Notes: generated by a model from the sequence alone, not told the origin. A stretch of DNA of 64,000 nt from Pseudodesulfovibrio sp. S3 (GCF_004025585.1 NZ_QTZO01000002.1:1-64000); one strand, 5' to 3'. Shown: positions 28,621 through 38,863, numbered from the stretch's first letter. Made by a program: numbers and translations.

Positions 28621-30234
28621 CTACATGATGAAGTCCGTGGTCAGGAAGTTCGAGGAATGCTTCCGGGTGATGTCGGACAGCAGAGCCTTGTTGCGCGGCG
28701 TTCCCTTGGCGGCAACCAGGGTACGGATGGAGAAGCACCGCAGGGCATCGTCCACCGAGAGGGTCGCTTCAGCCGAGTCCTTGCGTCCCGTGAACGGAAA
28801 GCTGTCGGGACCACGTTGGCAGAGGCAATTGATATTCACACGACAGACCTGGTTGACCATGGGATCGATGAGACGGGCGACCTCTTCCGAGTCATCGCTG
28901 AAGATACTCATCTGCTGCCCGTAGCGGGATTCGATGATGTAGCGGATGGGGGTTTCCATATCCCTGAACGGGATGATGGGGACCACCGGGCCGAACTGCT
29001 CCTCGTGATAGATACGCATCTCGCTGTTGACCGGATACAACACGGCAGGGTGGAACAGGCTTCTTTCCACGTCACCACCGTTCGGGTTGACGATCCTGGC
29101 TCCGTGCTGCACCGCGTCTTCCACCAGGGTCGTCAGATAGCTGATCTTGCCGGGCTCCGGCAGCGGGGTGATGCGCACGCCTTCGTCCCACGGCATGCCG
29201 ATGGGCATTTTCTCCAAGCCCTTGTTGAACCGCTCGATGAATTCGTCCACCTTGTTTTCATGCACGAAGAGCACCTTGAGGGCGGTGCACCGTTGACCGC
29301 TGAAAGAGAGGCTGCCGGCAACGGCTTCGGCAACGGCCAGTTCCATGTCCGCGAAATCCGTGATGATGGCCGCGTTTTTCGCCCCCAGACCGAGGATGCA
29401 GCGCAACCGGTTCGGGCTGGGATGGGACATGCGCATGGCATTGGCCGCTTCGCTCGAACCGATGAAGGCGAGGACGTTGATGACGCCTGATTCGAGAATG
29501 GGCTTGATCAGTTGGCGGTTTCCGAACACAAGGTTGACGACCCCGGCCGGGAAGCAGTCGCGAAAGGCCTCCATGAGAGGCGCAAAGAGCAGCTTGCCGA
29601 GACGAGGCGGCTTGATGATCACGGGATTGCCCATGAGCAGGGCCGGGATCAGCGTGGCAAAGGTCTCGTTAAGCGGATAGTTGTACGGTCCCATGCACAG
29701 GGTCGGCCCGAGCGGTGCCCGGCGGATCTGGGCGTAGATACCGCTTTCGATGACAAAACGGGACGATGTCCGGTCCAACGCCTTGAGGGAGTCGATGGTA
29801 TCGCGGATATATTCCACGGTCCGGTCGAATTCGACACAGGATTCCTTGTACGGCTTGCCGATTTCCCACATCATCAGGCGCACGACCGTGTCCCGCTCCT
29901 CCACCATCCGATGGGTGAAGTCTTCCACATGCAGAATACGATCGGCCACACTCATGGTCGGCCACACGCCCATGCCGTTGTCATAGGCGGCCCTGACAGC
30001 CTCCACCGCCTCAAGGCCGGTCTCTTCGTTCAGCACGGGACAGGAGCCGATAACCTTGGGGGAAAACACTCCGTCCTTCCCGGTTTCAATGGGAGACTCA
30101 ACCCGCAGCATCTCCCCTTTCCAGTCGTGGATACGACCGCCTATGAGATATGCTGCGATTTCCAGGGGAGCCTGAATGCGAAATTGCTCGGGGATGGAGG
30201 ATTCTTCGGGGAAAAGGGTACTGAGATTCGTCAT
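28621..30234 (-). CDS. gapN: Non-phosphorylating glyceraldehyde-3-phosphate dehydrogenase (GapN-like aldehyde dehydrogenase)
   Basis: The 537-residue enzyme belongs to the aldehyde dehydrogenase superfamily: GPYNYPLNETFATLIPALL, LGLGAKNAAIITDFAD and the catalytic Cys in FSGQRCTALKVLF. GQRCTA with Lys following and the tail TGRKDSAEATLSVDDALR match NADP-dependent GapN of plants and bacteria as I remember it. That enzyme oxidises glyceraldehyde-3-phosphate directly to 3-phosphoglycerate. A neighbouring GTG at 30243 with AAGGA close by is an alternative start. The gene is monocistronic and divergent from hutC. Confidence 0.8.
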   Translation of the reverse strand: MTNLSTLFPEESSIPEQFRIQAPLEIAAYLIGGRIHDWKGEMLRVESPIETGKDGVFSPKVIGSCPVLNEETGLEAVEAVRAAYDNGMGVWPTMSVADRILHVEDFTHRMVEERDTVVRLMMWEIGKPYKESCVEFDRTVEYIRDTIDSLKALDRTSSRFVIESGIYAQIRRAPLGPTLCMGPYNYPLNETFATLIPALLMGNPVIIKPPRLGKLLFAPLMEAFRDCFPAGVVNLVFGNRQLIKPILESGVINVLAFIGSSEAANAMRMSHPSPNRLRCILGLGAKNAAIITDFADMELAVAEAVAGSLSFSGQRCTALKVLFVHENKVDEFIERFNKGLEKMPIGMPWDEGVRITPLPEPGKISYLTTLVEDAVQHGARIVNPNGGDVERSLFHPAVLYPVNSEMRIYHEEQFGPVVPIIPFRDMETPIRYIIESRYGQQMSIFSDDSEEVARLIDPMVNQVCRVNINCLCQRGPDSFPFTGRKDSAEATLSVDDALRCFSIRTLVAAKGTPRNKALLSDITRKHSSNFLTTDFIM

Positions 30235-30497
30235 TACGCACACGTTTCCTTTATTTTAAGAAAGAATATTATTATGTCCGAACAGGCACGATAGTGAAGA
30301 ATATCCCGCATGACAACCGCTATTTTTGGACCGCCTGGGACCATCGAGCCTGCCCCAGTCCCCGGTTTTTCAGTCCAATCAGCCGGAAGGCGCTGATACA
30401 GTATCCACCCCCTTTGAAACCAGTAACGGCCCTGCGCCAGAGAAGAACCTCACCACAGACCATTACGATGCCGCATGAGAGACTTTCCAACTGCATA

Positions 30498-30532
30498 TTG
30501 ACGAAACCCGATTTCAAATGTATATACATTTG
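30498..30532 (+). promoter_or_regulatory. hut operon promoter with HutC operator
   Basis: TTGACG (30498-30503) and TATATA (30521-30526) are spaced by 17 bases. The -10 box is the centre of a perfect 18-base palindrome, CAAATGTATATACATTTG (30515-30532). The core TGTATATACA matches the HutC operator known from pseudomonads and enterics. Binding here would block RNA polymerase, giving auto-repression of hutC and the whole operon. The rest of the 30235-30556 gap holds no gene. Confidence 0.85.
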
Positions 30533-30556
30533 CACCAAACACATAGGTCAATAATC

Positions 30557-31270
30557 ATGCACAGCAAACACCACGCGCAACGCATCCGCGAACACATCAT
30601 GACCAGAATCCTGGACGGTTCATGGCCTGAAGGGCACAAGATTCCTTCAGAAGCGGAAATGATGAAGCTTTTTTCCGTCAGCCGCATGACCGTGCATCGG
30701 GCCGTCAAGGAACTGGCCACGCAGGGACACCTTTGCCGGGAGCGTGGGCGAGGGTCCTTTGTCACCAGACCGCTGCCCCGCCGCGACCTGCTGGAGATCT
30801 CCGATATCGCAGAGGAGATCGCCGCCCGTGGCGGCACCTATTTCAGCGACCTGAAACGGCTGGAGCAGGTACGTCCTTCCCCGGTCACCACCCATGTGTT
30901 CGGACGGAACGCGGCCGGTCACATCGCCCGCTCACAGGTCGTGCATTTCGAAAACAGCCTGCCTCTTCAACTGGAAGACCGGTATGTGAACCTGGCGGCC
31001 GTGCCCGACTATCTTGAACTGGATTTCACCAGAACGTCCGCGCACAAGCATCTCATGAAGGTCGCCCCGTTGCAGAAGGCCGAGCACCAGCTTACAGCGG
31101 TGCTGCCGACAGGCGAGCAATGCGATTTTCTCCAGATTCAACCGAACGAACCATGTCTGCTCATCAAACGCAAGACGTGGTCAGAAGGCGTTCTCGTCTC
31201 CTATGCCGAACTGCTGTATCCGGGCTCGCGGTACAGCTTCGGCGGCGAGTTCTCCCCTGAAACAACATAA
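30557..31270 (+). CDS. hutC: Histidine-utilisation repressor (GntR/HutC family)
   Basis: The start at 30557 lies 25 bases after the operator palindrome. The 237-residue product has an N-terminal GntR winged helix ([40 protein letters not shown]) and a C-terminal UTRA effector domain that in HutC binds urocanate. It ends in the typical [11 protein letters not shown], a HutC hallmark. It is the first gene of hutC-hutU-hutI-hutG-hutH, so it likely represses its own operon until histidine is broken down to urocanate. Confidence 0.95.
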   Translation: MHSKHHAQRIREHIMTRILDGSWPEGHKIPSEAEMMKLFSVSRMTVHRAVKELATQGHLCRERGRGSFVTRPLPRRDLLEISDIAEEIAARGGTYFSDLKRLEQVRPSPVTTHVFGRNAAGHIARSQVVHFENSLPLQLEDRYVNLAAVPDYLELDFTRTSAHKHLMKVAPLQKAEHQLTAVLPTGEQCDFLQIQPNEPCLLIKRKTWSEGVLVSYAELLYPGSRYSFGGEFSPETT

Positions 31271-31290
31271 TTCGACCCAACGAGGTACTC

Positions 31291-32943
31291 ATGTCCAAAC
31301 GCATCGTCAAATCCCCGACAGGCACCACGCTTTCCTGCAAGAGCTGGCAGCTCGAAGCCCCTTTTCGCATGCTCCAGAACAACCTGGACCCCATGGTCGC
31401 GGAACGCCCCGAGGACCTGATCATCTACGGCGGCATCGGCCGGGCGGCCCGCAACTGGGATTGCTATGACAAGATCATCGAAACGCTCAAGGCGATGGAG
31501 GATGACGAAACACTGCTCATCCAGTCGGGCAAGCCGGTGGGCGTGTTCCGCACCAGCAAGGGTGCGCCGCGTGTGTTGATCGCCAACTCCAACCTCGTGC
31601 CGCACTGGGCCAACTGGGAACACTTCAACGAACTGGACCGCAAGGGTCTCATGATGTTCGGCCAGATGACCGCAGGCTCGTGGATATACATCGGCAGCCA
31701 GGGCATCATCCAAGGCACCTACGAAACATTCGTCTCCATGGCCCGCAAACATCTGGGCGGCGACCTGACCGGCAAATGGATTCTCACCGCAGGTCTTGGC
31801 GGCATGGGCGGTGCACAACCGTTGGCCGCCAAGTTCGCAGGCGCGTCCATGCTGGCCATCGAATGCAGGGAAAGCCGCATCCAGAAACGCCTCGACACCG
31901 GATACATCGACGTCAAGGCCGACAGCCTGGAGCACGGCCTCGAACTGATCAGGGAAGCGTGCGCCAAGGGCGAAGCCCTGACCGTCGGCGTTGTCGGCAA
32001 TGCCTCCGAAATATACCCCAGGCTCGTCAGGGACGGCGTCCGGCCCGATGCGGTCACCGACCAGACCTCGGCCCACGACCCCCTCAACGGTTACCTGCCT
32101 GCGGGCTGGACGGTCGAGGAGTGGGAAGCCAGACAGAAAACCGACGAGGCCGGCGTCATGCTGGCCGCACGCAAATCCATGGTGCCGCACGTGCAGGCCA
32201 TGCTCGATTTCCAGAAGATGGGTATTCCTACCTTCGATTACGGCAACAACATCCGCCAGGAAGCTTTCAACATGGGCCTGGAAAATGCCTTTGATTTCCC
32301 CGGCTTCGTGCCCGCCTATGTCCGCGACCTGTTCTGCACCGGCCACGGCCCGTTCCGCTGGGTGGCCCTCTCCGGCGACCCCGAGGACATTTACAAGACC
32401 GATGCCAAGATCAAGGAACTCATCCCTGACGACGCCCACCTGCACAACTGGATCGACATGGCCCAGAAGCACATCCAGTTCCAGGGACTGCCCGCACGCA
32501 TCGCCTGGGTGGGACTGGGCGACCGCCACCGCGTGGGCCTGGCCTTCAACGAAATGGTGCGCAACGGCGAATTGAAAGCGCCGGTGGTCATCGGACGCGA
32601 CCACCTCGACTCCGGCTCCGTGGCCAGCCCGAACCGTGAGACCGAGGCCATGAAAGACGGTTCCGATGCGGTCTCGGATTGGCCGCTGCTCAACTGCCTC
32701 CTCAACTGCGCCTCGGGAGCCACATGGGTTTCCTTCCATCACGGCGGCGGGGTCGGCATGGGCTATGCCCAGCACGCCGGTCTGGTCATGCTCTGCGACG
32801 GATCGAAAGAGGCCGACGAAAAAATCGAACGTGTCCTCTGGAACGACCCCGGCACAGGCGTCATGCGCCATGCGGATGCAGGCTACGAAAAAGCGATACA
32901 ATGTGCTAAGGATAAAGGGCTGAATCTGCCCATGATCGACTAA
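31291..32943 (+). CDS. hutU: Urocanate hydratase
   Basis: Urocanase uses tightly bound NAD to hydrate urocanate to imidazolonepropionate, the second step of histidine breakdown. The 550-residue protein has the full family length and blocks: [54 protein letters not shown] (NAD site) and [15 protein letters not shown]. The active-site Cys is that of this FCTG motif. A good ribosome site (AACGAGG) precedes the start, 20 bases after hutC. Confidence 0.97.
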   Translation: MSKRIVKSPTGTTLSCKSWQLEAPFRMLQNNLDPMVAERPEDLIIYGGIGRAARNWDCYDKIIETLKAMEDDETLLIQSGKPVGVFRTSKGAPRVLIANSNLVPHWANWEHFNELDRKGLMMFGQMTAGSWIYIGSQGIIQGTYETFVSMARKHLGGDLTGKWILTAGLGGMGGAQPLAAKFAGASMLAIECRESRIQKRLDTGYIDVKADSLEHGLELIREACAKGEALTVGVVGNASEIYPRLVRDGVRPDAVTDQTSAHDPLNGYLPAGWTVEEWEARQKTDEAGVMLAARKSMVPHVQAMLDFQKMGIPTFDYGNNIRQEAFNMGLENAFDFPGFVPAYVRDLFCTGHGPFRWVALSGDPEDIYKTDAKIKELIPDDAHLHNWIDMAQKHIQFQGLPARIAWVGLGDRHRVGLAFNEMVRNGELKAPVVIGRDHLDSGSVASPNRETEAMKDGSDAVSDWPLLNCLLNCASGATWVSFHHGGGVGMGYAQHAGLVMLCDGSKEADEKIERVLWNDPGTGVMRHADAGYEKAIQCAKDKGLNLPMID

Positions 32944-32956
32944 CAACGGGAATGCC

Positions 32957-34174
32957 ATGACCGCTCTGCTCGTCAAGAATCCTGCCCGGATAGTCACGCC
33001 CCGTCCCGGCTCCCTCAGGGGGCCGGGCCTGGCGACCCTCTCCGAGACTTCCGGCATGTCCATCTACGTCACTGACGGCACCATCCAGGAAATTGCTCCT
33101 TTCAAGGACCTGGACCACCGCGCGCAAACGGACGGCGCCATGGTCATCGACGCTGCGGGCAGCGCGGTCATTCCCGGATTTGTCGACGCCCATACCCACC
33201 TCGTGTTCGGCGGCAACCGGACCGACGAATTCGCCATGCGTACGGCCGGGGCAACCTACGAACAGATCGCGGCATCCGGCGGCGGGATTTCCAGCACCGT
33301 GGCGGCCACCCGCCATGCTTCCAAGGCAGAACTCAAGGCCCTGGCACGTGAGCGCCTGAACCGGGCCGTCCGGCAAGGCACCACTACCATGGAGGTCAAG
33401 ACCGGATACGGCCTTGATGCCGAGACCGAATTCAAGATGCTCCGGGTCATAGCCGAACTCGACGAAGAGCACCCCGTCGACCTTATCCCCACCTTTCTCG
33501 GTGCCCACGCCGTGCCAAAGGACAGGGAAAAGAGCGAATATCTCGCAGAGGTGAAAACAATGTTGGCTGAGGCGGGGAAACTGTCCAAATTCTGCGATGT
33601 CTTCTGCGAACAGGGATATTTCACTCCTGCGGAATCCCTTGACCTGTTGGCCGCAGCCCGGGCGCACGGCTTGCTGCCCCGCCTCCACGCCAATCAGTTC
33701 CACTCCATCGGCTGCATAGAGGCGGCCATAGAGGCCGGAGCCGTGTCCGTGGATCATCTTGAGACATTGACCGAGCGGGAAATCGCGCTATTGGGCGCAT
33801 CCGACCTCGCCTGCGTCATGCTGCCCGGCGTGTCCCTCTTTCTCGACATCCCCTTTGCGCCGGGTCGCAAGCTTGTGGACGCAGGCTGCATCCCGGTCCT
33901 GGCATCGGATTTCAATCCCGGTTCCAACATGTCCCTCAACCTGCAACTGGTCATGTCCCTGGCCTGTATGCGCATGGGCTTGAGCGTGGAAGAGGCCCTG
34001 GCCTGCGTCACACAGAACGCGGCCCACGCCCTGCGGATCGACAAAGTGGGCTGCATCGAACCGGGCTGGCAGGCGGACCTGCTCATTCTGGACAGCCCCG
34101 ACTATCGGAACATGACGTATTTCTATGGAGAGAACCACGTACAGACCGTGATCAAGAAAGGACGAATCCTATGA
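32957..34174 (+). CDS. hutI: Imidazolonepropionase
   Basis: This amidohydrolase opens imidazolonepropionate to N-formimino-glutamate. The 405-residue protein has the first metal motif FVDAHTHLVFGGNR, then TMEVKTGYGLD, then FLGAHAVPK, the later metal His in RLHANQF, and the Asp-containing LASDFNPGSNMSLNLQ. The fit to HutI is strong over the whole length. It follows hutU by 13 bases and overlaps the next gene by four bases (ATGA). Confidence 0.97.
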   Translation: MTALLVKNPARIVTPRPGSLRGPGLATLSETSGMSIYVTDGTIQEIAPFKDLDHRAQTDGAMVIDAAGSAVIPGFVDAHTHLVFGGNRTDEFAMRTAGATYEQIAASGGGISSTVAATRHASKAELKALARERLNRAVRQGTTTMEVKTGYGLDAETEFKMLRVIAELDEEHPVDLIPTFLGAHAVPKDREKSEYLAEVKTMLAEAGKLSKFCDVFCEQGYFTPAESLDLLAAARAHGLLPRLHANQFHSIGCIEAAIEAGAVSVDHLETLTEREIALLGASDLACVMLPGVSLFLDIPFAPGRKLVDAGCIPVLASDFNPGSNMSLNLQLVMSLACMRMGLSVEEALACVTQNAAHALRIDKVGCIEPGWQADLLILDSPDYRNMTYFYGENHVQTVIKKGRIL

Positions 34175-35103
34175 CGGACAGCGACCTGAACTCCCTGCTT
34201 ACGCCACCAGAACTGCCCGAGGGGAGCCATGATCCGCTTGACGTGCTGCTGCGGGATGTCGTGTCGCTCTCGCCTGACGATCTTGCGCAAGCCACCCATG
34301 TCATCATGGGCTGCCCGCAGGACCTCGGCGTTAGGCGCAACCATGGGCGGCCGGGAGCCGCAGCCGCGCCTACGGCCATCCGGCAGGCCCTGTACAAGCT
34401 CAAACCGCCCATCTCGGACGCGGTCATCCTGGCGGATATCGGGGACGTGGCGACAACGGGCGAGCTTGAAGCAATCCATGAACGGCTTGAAGCCGTGGTC
34501 TCCGGCCTGTTGCAACTGGGCAAGACCGTCATTTCCCTGGGGGGCGGCAACGACATTTCCTTTCCTGACGCAAGCGCCATGGGCAAGGCGTATCCCGGCT
34601 TGGCGGCCGTCAACATGGACGCCCATCTGGACATGCGCAAAAGCGCCATCCGGCACTCGGGCACGCCCTACCGCAACCTGATCGACAGCGGCATACTGCG
34701 CCCGGAACATCTGCACGAAGTAGGTATCGCACCATGGGCCAACTCGCCGACCTATCTCGCCGACGCCCAAAGCATGGGCGTCCATATCCACACCCTGCAC
34801 AGCATCGAACAGACCGGACACCGGGCCTGTTTCGACAGCCTCTTCGCAGAAATCAGCGGCCAGCCGCTCTTTGCCGGACTGGACATGGACAGCATACGCG
34901 CCTCGGACGCCCCCGGAGTCAGCGCATCCTCTCCGATAGGCCTGTCGGCGCGGGCTGCTCTCGATTTCGCGGACCATTGCCGCGCCCATGGACAGACCAG
35001 GATTTTCGAAATCACTGAAGTCAACCCGACCTTCGACATTGACGGACGCACGGCAAAACTGGCTGCGCTGGCCGTCTACACTTTCATATACGGCACCAAA
35101 TAG
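34171..35103 (+). CDS. hutG: Formimidoylglutamase, arginase-family hydrolase with an altered metal ligand
   Basis: The 310-residue protein has the arginase/agmatinase fold: MGCPQDLGVRRNHGRPGAA, the DAHLD metal motif in VNMDAHLDMRKS, and LDMDSIRASDAPGVS with the two later Asp ligands. The motif that is normally GGDHS or GGGHE reads LGGGNDISFP, so the first His ligand is replaced by Asn. In the hut context it would hydrolyse formiminoglutamate to glutamate and formamide. Coupling by overlap with hutI supports that role. An altered mono-metal site or a divergent specificity is possible. Confidence 0.85.
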   Translation: MTDSDLNSLLTPPELPEGSHDPLDVLLRDVVSLSPDDLAQATHVIMGCPQDLGVRRNHGRPGAAAAPTAIRQALYKLKPPISDAVILADIGDVATTGELEAIHERLEAVVSGLLQLGKTVISLGGGNDISFPDASAMGKAYPGLAAVNMDAHLDMRKSAIRHSGTPYRNLIDSGILRPEHLHEVGIAPWANSPTYLADAQSMGVHIHTLHSIEQTGHRACFDSLFAEISGQPLFAGLDMDSIRASDAPGVSASSPIGLSARAALDFADHCRAHGQTRIFEITEVNPTFDIDGRTAKLAALAVYTFIYGTK

Positions 35104-35111
35104 GAAACATT

Positions 35112-36839
35112 ATGAACGTCATCCTCGACCATACGCGAAGCCTGCCCCTTGAAGAGATCATTGCCGTGGGCACAGGCAAAACCACCGTTTCCCTGGCTCC
35201 GGCCACCCGGTCCATGCTTGCCGAACGCAGACAACAGATCGAACGGTCCATCGTGGAGCAGGAATTCCCGGCCTACGGTTTCAACCGGGGATTCGGGCAC
35301 AATGTCGACCTGTCGGTCAAGACCGAAGACCTGTCGAAACTTCAGGAGAACCTCATCCTCTCCCACTCGGTCGGCGCGGGCGAGCCCATGGATGAAACCG
35401 TTGTCCGCGTGACCATGCTGCTGCGCGCCAATTCCCTGGCCCGCGGGTACAGCGGCGTCCGGCCCGAGCTGGTGGAAGCCTTCATCAACATGCTCAACGC
35501 GGGCATCACGCCCCAGGTCCCGGAACTCGGCTCCGTCGGTGCCAGCGGCGACCTTGCCCCGCTTTCCCACATCGCCATGGCCCTCATCGGGCGTGGCCGA
35601 GTGGCCTACAGGGGGGAAGTCGTTGAAGCCGGGGCAGCCCTGAAGGCAGCAAGGCTGACGCCCTTCAGCCTCCAGATGAAGGAAGGGTTGGCCCTGACCA
35701 ACGGCGTGCAGTTCATGAACGCCATCGGCCTGGTATCCTGCCACAAGCTCAAGATCATGCTGCGGTCGGCGGCGGTTGAATCGGCCCTGACGGCCCAGGT
35801 CATGCTTGCCCCGGACACCTATTACCGACCCGATTTCCACGCAGTCCGCCCGCATCCCGGAGCGGTCCGGGTGGCGGACTGGATCTGGCGGCTCATGCAG
35901 GATTCTCCCATCCGCAATTCCCACCGCGACTTCAAGACCGACGGCCAGGTGCAGGACCCGTACAACGTGCGATGCGCGGCCCAGATACTGGGAGCGGCCC
36001 ACGACCTCATCAATCAGGCCGAAACCAGCCTCCTGATCGAGGCCAATTCCGCCACCGACAACCCCATCCTGCTGGAAGACACCGACGGCCTGCATGTGGA
36101 TGTGGTCTCGGGCGGCCACTTTCACGGCATGCCTGTGGCCGTGCAGGTATACAACCTGATGCAGGCTCTCGGAATCATGGCCGGTCTTTCCCACCAACGT
36201 TCCGTGCGCTTCGTGGACCCCAACCGCAACAAAGGGCTGGGACGCGACCTCAAATGGCCGGACCTGAGCCATGACGACCGTTCCATATCCAGCGGCATGA
36301 TGATGCTCGAATATGCCTCCGCCTCCCTGCTCAACTCCATCTGGGGTGACGCCATGCCCAGCCACCTTTTCAACATATCGACCAACTCCGGACAGGAAGA
36401 CCATGTGAGCATGGGCACCGGATTGGCCGTGCGCCTCCTCAAGGCCATTCCCAAGGCTTCCCACATCATGGGCATCGAACTGGCCTACATCATCCAGGCC
36501 ATTGCCATACGCAAACGGCTGGACACCATCCCCACGGAAGTGGATCTGCCGCAATGGGTGGACAAGGAACTGGGTGCCCTCAAGTCCCGCATGAACGGGC
36601 AGGGAGATGGGGTGATTTTCGATGCCTGCGTCATCCGCGAGCACCCTCTGACCGAGGCGGAGAAAACGTTCAGTCCGGCCTGTGAGGCCCTCTACCGGAC
36701 AGTGCGGGAGCGGGACCTTTTCCCCATTGTCGAAAAGGACCGTTTCATGGCCGACGAGGTCTCGGGCCTGTCCGGTTTCATTCTGAGCGGTGAGTTGATC
36801 GAGGCCGTTTCCACGCAAATCAAACTCGACTGGGATTAA
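35112..36839 (+). CDS. hutH: Histidine ammonia-lyase (aromatic amino acid lyase family)
   Basis: The enzyme removes ammonia from histidine to give urocanate, the first step of the pathway. The 575-residue protein has the Ala-Ser-Gly triad that forms the MIO cofactor in GSVGASGDLAPLSHIA (residues 144-146). It also has the QEDHVSMGT block and the catalytic Tyr region YGFNRGFG, where the usual sequence is YGVNTGFG. It is about 65 residues longer than typical HutH, mainly after the catalytic core. Hut context makes histidine the likely substrate. It ends 11 bases before a convergent gene. Confidence 0.92.
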   Translation: MNVILDHTRSLPLEEIIAVGTGKTTVSLAPATRSMLAERRQQIERSIVEQEFPAYGFNRGFGHNVDLSVKTEDLSKLQENLILSHSVGAGEPMDETVVRVTMLLRANSLARGYSGVRPELVEAFINMLNAGITPQVPELGSVGASGDLAPLSHIAMALIGRGRVAYRGEVVEAGAALKAARLTPFSLQMKEGLALTNGVQFMNAIGLVSCHKLKIMLRSAAVESALTAQVMLAPDTYYRPDFHAVRPHPGAVRVADWIWRLMQDSPIRNSHRDFKTDGQVQDPYNVRCAAQILGAAHDLINQAETSLLIEANSATDNPILLEDTDGLHVDVVSGGHFHGMPVAVQVYNLMQALGIMAGLSHQRSVRFVDPNRNKGLGRDLKWPDLSHDDRSISSGMMMLEYASASLLNSIWGDAMPSHLFNISTNSGQEDHVSMGTGLAVRLLKAIPKASHIMGIELAYIIQAIAIRKRLDTIPTEVDLPQWVDKELGALKSRMNGQGDGVIFDACVIREHPLTEAEKTFSPACEALYRTVRERDLFPIVEKDRFMADEVSGLSGFILSGELIEAVSTQIKLDWD

Positions 36840-36850
36840 TCAGCCCCTTG

Positions 36851-38329
36851 TCACACTCCCATGATGCGATGGGATACCCGCTCGAAATGCAAACCGAGAA
36901 TGGCAAGTTCCACCACAACGGGGAAAGCCTTTGGCTTGGTCAGCAATGTCTTGGCCATGAGCCTCCAGTAGGAAAACCGGGCGGAAGAGACGACTCCGAC
37001 AGCCCACATGCTTTTGACGAAGGCCTGAATATCTGTCCGCAGGATTCGACCACGGGATGTCGGCTTATAGGAAGAGAGGAAGGTGCGTATCCGATCATAG
37101 TATTGATTGTGTGAGTAGAGGACACCCAACAGGTTCTTGTATCCCTCAAGCAATGCTTCGCATCCCATGCTGGGACTGAAATTCAGGCAGGCGTCCGTGT
37201 TTTCCCCACTCATGCCGTCCAGCAGACGCCCCTCGGACTTGAGGCGGCGCCAGAGTCTGGTATGCGGCAATGCATTGAGAACCCCGACCATGGCCGTGAC
37301 AACCCCGATCTCCTGTATAAACTGAATCTGTTGCTCGAAGATGGATGCGGTGTCGCTGTCGAAACCCACGATAAATCCGCCCATCACCTGCATCCCATGT
37401 CGATGTATTTCCCTGACGGCAACAGCAAAATCAGTCTTTACGTTCTGCTTTTTCCCACACTCGACCAGGCTCTTGGTTGAAGGCGTTTCGATGCCGATAA
37501 AAACCTTATGGAAGTTGGCATTACTCATCATCTGCATCAGTTCCTGATCCTGCGCCAGATTAACGCTTGCTTCGGTCATGAGCTTGAAAGGGTATTTTTT
37601 CCTTTTCTGCCATTGTGTCAGCTCGGGCAGAAACTCCTTCACGTGACGAATATTGCCGATGAAATTGTCGTCCACAATAAAAACCGAATCCCTCCATCCG
37701 GCATCATATAAGCTTTGCAGCTCCCGCACCATCTGCGCGGGACGTTTCACGCGAGGGCGTTGCCCGTTCATGGCCACGATATCGCAAAACTCGCAATCGA
37801 ACGGACAGCCTCGAGAATACTGCACGGACATGGACACATAATCCTTCATGTCCAACAACTCCCAGGCAGGAAGCGGAGTGGAACTCAAATCGGGATGTTC
37901 GTCGGTCTCATACACCCTTTTTGCCACACCATGCTCAAAGTCCTTCAGGAATAAGGGCAACACGGCTTCGGATTCACCTATGACAAAATGATCGACATCG
38001 GGAAACTGATCATGCTCAGCCCTGAAGGCAGGCCCTCCAGCTATCACGATTGCTCCCGCATTCTTCGCACGTGCGACTATTTCCCGTGCGCTGGGGACCT
38101 GTACAATCATGGCGCTGACCAAGACGATATCCGCCCACTCGAGGTCAGCGTCCTTCAAGGGTTTAACGTTTGTGTCCACCAGCCGTTTTTCCCATACCCC
38201 CGGAAGCATGGCGGCGACAGTCAGCAAACCAAGCGGAGGAAAGGCCGCCTTTTTTGAAACAAAGGGCAGTATGCTTTTAAAACTCCAGAAAGTGTCGGGA
38301 TACGACGGGTAGACAAGAAGGGCGTTCAT
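36851..38329 (-). CDS. B12-binding-domain radical SAM protein
   Basis: The 492-residue protein has an N-terminal cobalamin-binding-like domain (LLVYPSYPDTFW, then DIVLVSAMIVQ and AIVIAGGPAF). A radical SAM domain follows with the cluster motif YSRGCPFDCEFCDIV (CX3CX2C) and GIETPSTKSLVECGKKQN. The C-terminal part resembles DUF4070. This is the layout of HpnP-like methylases and many unassigned cobalamin-dependent enzymes. Substrate is unknown. The gene is monocistronic and converges on hutH. Confidence 0.88.
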   Translation of the reverse strand: MNALLVYPSYPDTFWSFKSILPFVSKKAAFPPLGLLTVAAMLPGVWEKRLVDTNVKPLKDADLEWADIVLVSAMIVQVPSAREIVARAKNAGAIVIAGGPAFRAEHDQFPDVDHFVIGESEAVLPLFLKDFEHGVAKRVYETDEHPDLSSTPLPAWELLDMKDYVSMSVQYSRGCPFDCEFCDIVAMNGQRPRVKRPAQMVRELQSLYDAGWRDSVFIVDDNFIGNIRHVKEFLPELTQWQKRKKYPFKLMTEASVNLAQDQELMQMMSNANFHKVFIGIETPSTKSLVECGKKQNVKTDFAVAVREIHRHGMQVMGGFIVGFDSDTASIFEQQIQFIQEIGVVTAMVGVLNALPHTRLWRRLKSEGRLLDGMSGENTDACLNFSPSMGCEALLEGYKNLLGVLYSHNQYYDRIRTFLSSYKPTSRGRILRTDIQAFVKSMWAVGVVSSARFSYWRLMAKTLLTKPKAFPVVVELAILGLHFERVSHRIMGV

Positions 38330-38557
38330 GGTTTTTCACCTCACACCCACCATACCCCCTTTCAGACAGACTACAACCCGCTTGATGTTATTATCCCGTG
38401 TCAACGGAAGAGCGTCCGTCACCGTATTCATCCGAGAATCCGAGTCCTGTGACCAAGTGTATTGACCCCGAACCGACGGAAAGCGTATCATCATGGCAGA
38501 CATCTGCAATCATCACAAAAGATGCAAACAATTCAGTTTAAAGGATGGTCAAAGCCC

Positions 38558-38797
38558 ATGGAAAACGCACTCTCGAAAATAAAGCAGAGGGTACACATCG
38601 TTTTAACGGTCTTCCTGACGACACTCTTTATTCTGTTTCTCGTTCAGAACACCGAACAGGTGCAAGTCGCATTCCTGTTCTGGTCATTCTCCACACCTCG
38701 CGCATTGCTGCTGTTGGCAACACTGTTCATTGGCATCATCATTGGTCTGCTCACCGTCATGGGACGCCCGAAGAAAAACACTGCCCGCAAACAATGA
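38558..38797 (+). CDS. LapA-domain (DUF1049) small membrane protein
   Basis: The start at 38558 is preceded by AAGGATGG. The 79-residue product has two membrane segments (IVLTVFLTTLFILFLVQNTE and LLLLATLFIGIIIGLLTV) separated by QVQVAFLFWSFSTPRALLL, the classic LapA pattern, and a basic tail. LapA-type proteins work with LapB in envelope or lipopolysaccharide control in enterics. The role in isolation here is not known. Confidence 0.88.
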   Translation: MENALSKIKQRVHIVLTVFLTTLFILFLVQNTEQVQVAFLFWSFSTPRALLLLATLFIGIIIGLLTVMGRPKKNTARKQ

Positions 38798-38801
38798 AAA
38801 A

Positions 38802-38827
38802 GGCCGTGAAGAATATCCTTCACGGCC
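38802..38827. terminator. Bidirectional terminator between LapA-like gene and chemoreceptor
   Basis: A perfect ten-pair stem (GGCCGTGAAG / CTTCACGGCC) with a six-base loop lies four bases after the LapA stop. A-rich and T-containing flanks suit termination from both sides. Confidence 0.8.
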
Positions 38828-38863
38828 CTTGTTTGAATCTATCTGCTGAACGGAACGAGCCGA

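Noticed and set aside
31201-33063. A 620-codon minus-strand frame across hutU
   Set aside because: Antisense shadow of urocanate hydratase, rich in His, Val and Asp in the way typical of reversed high-GC genes.
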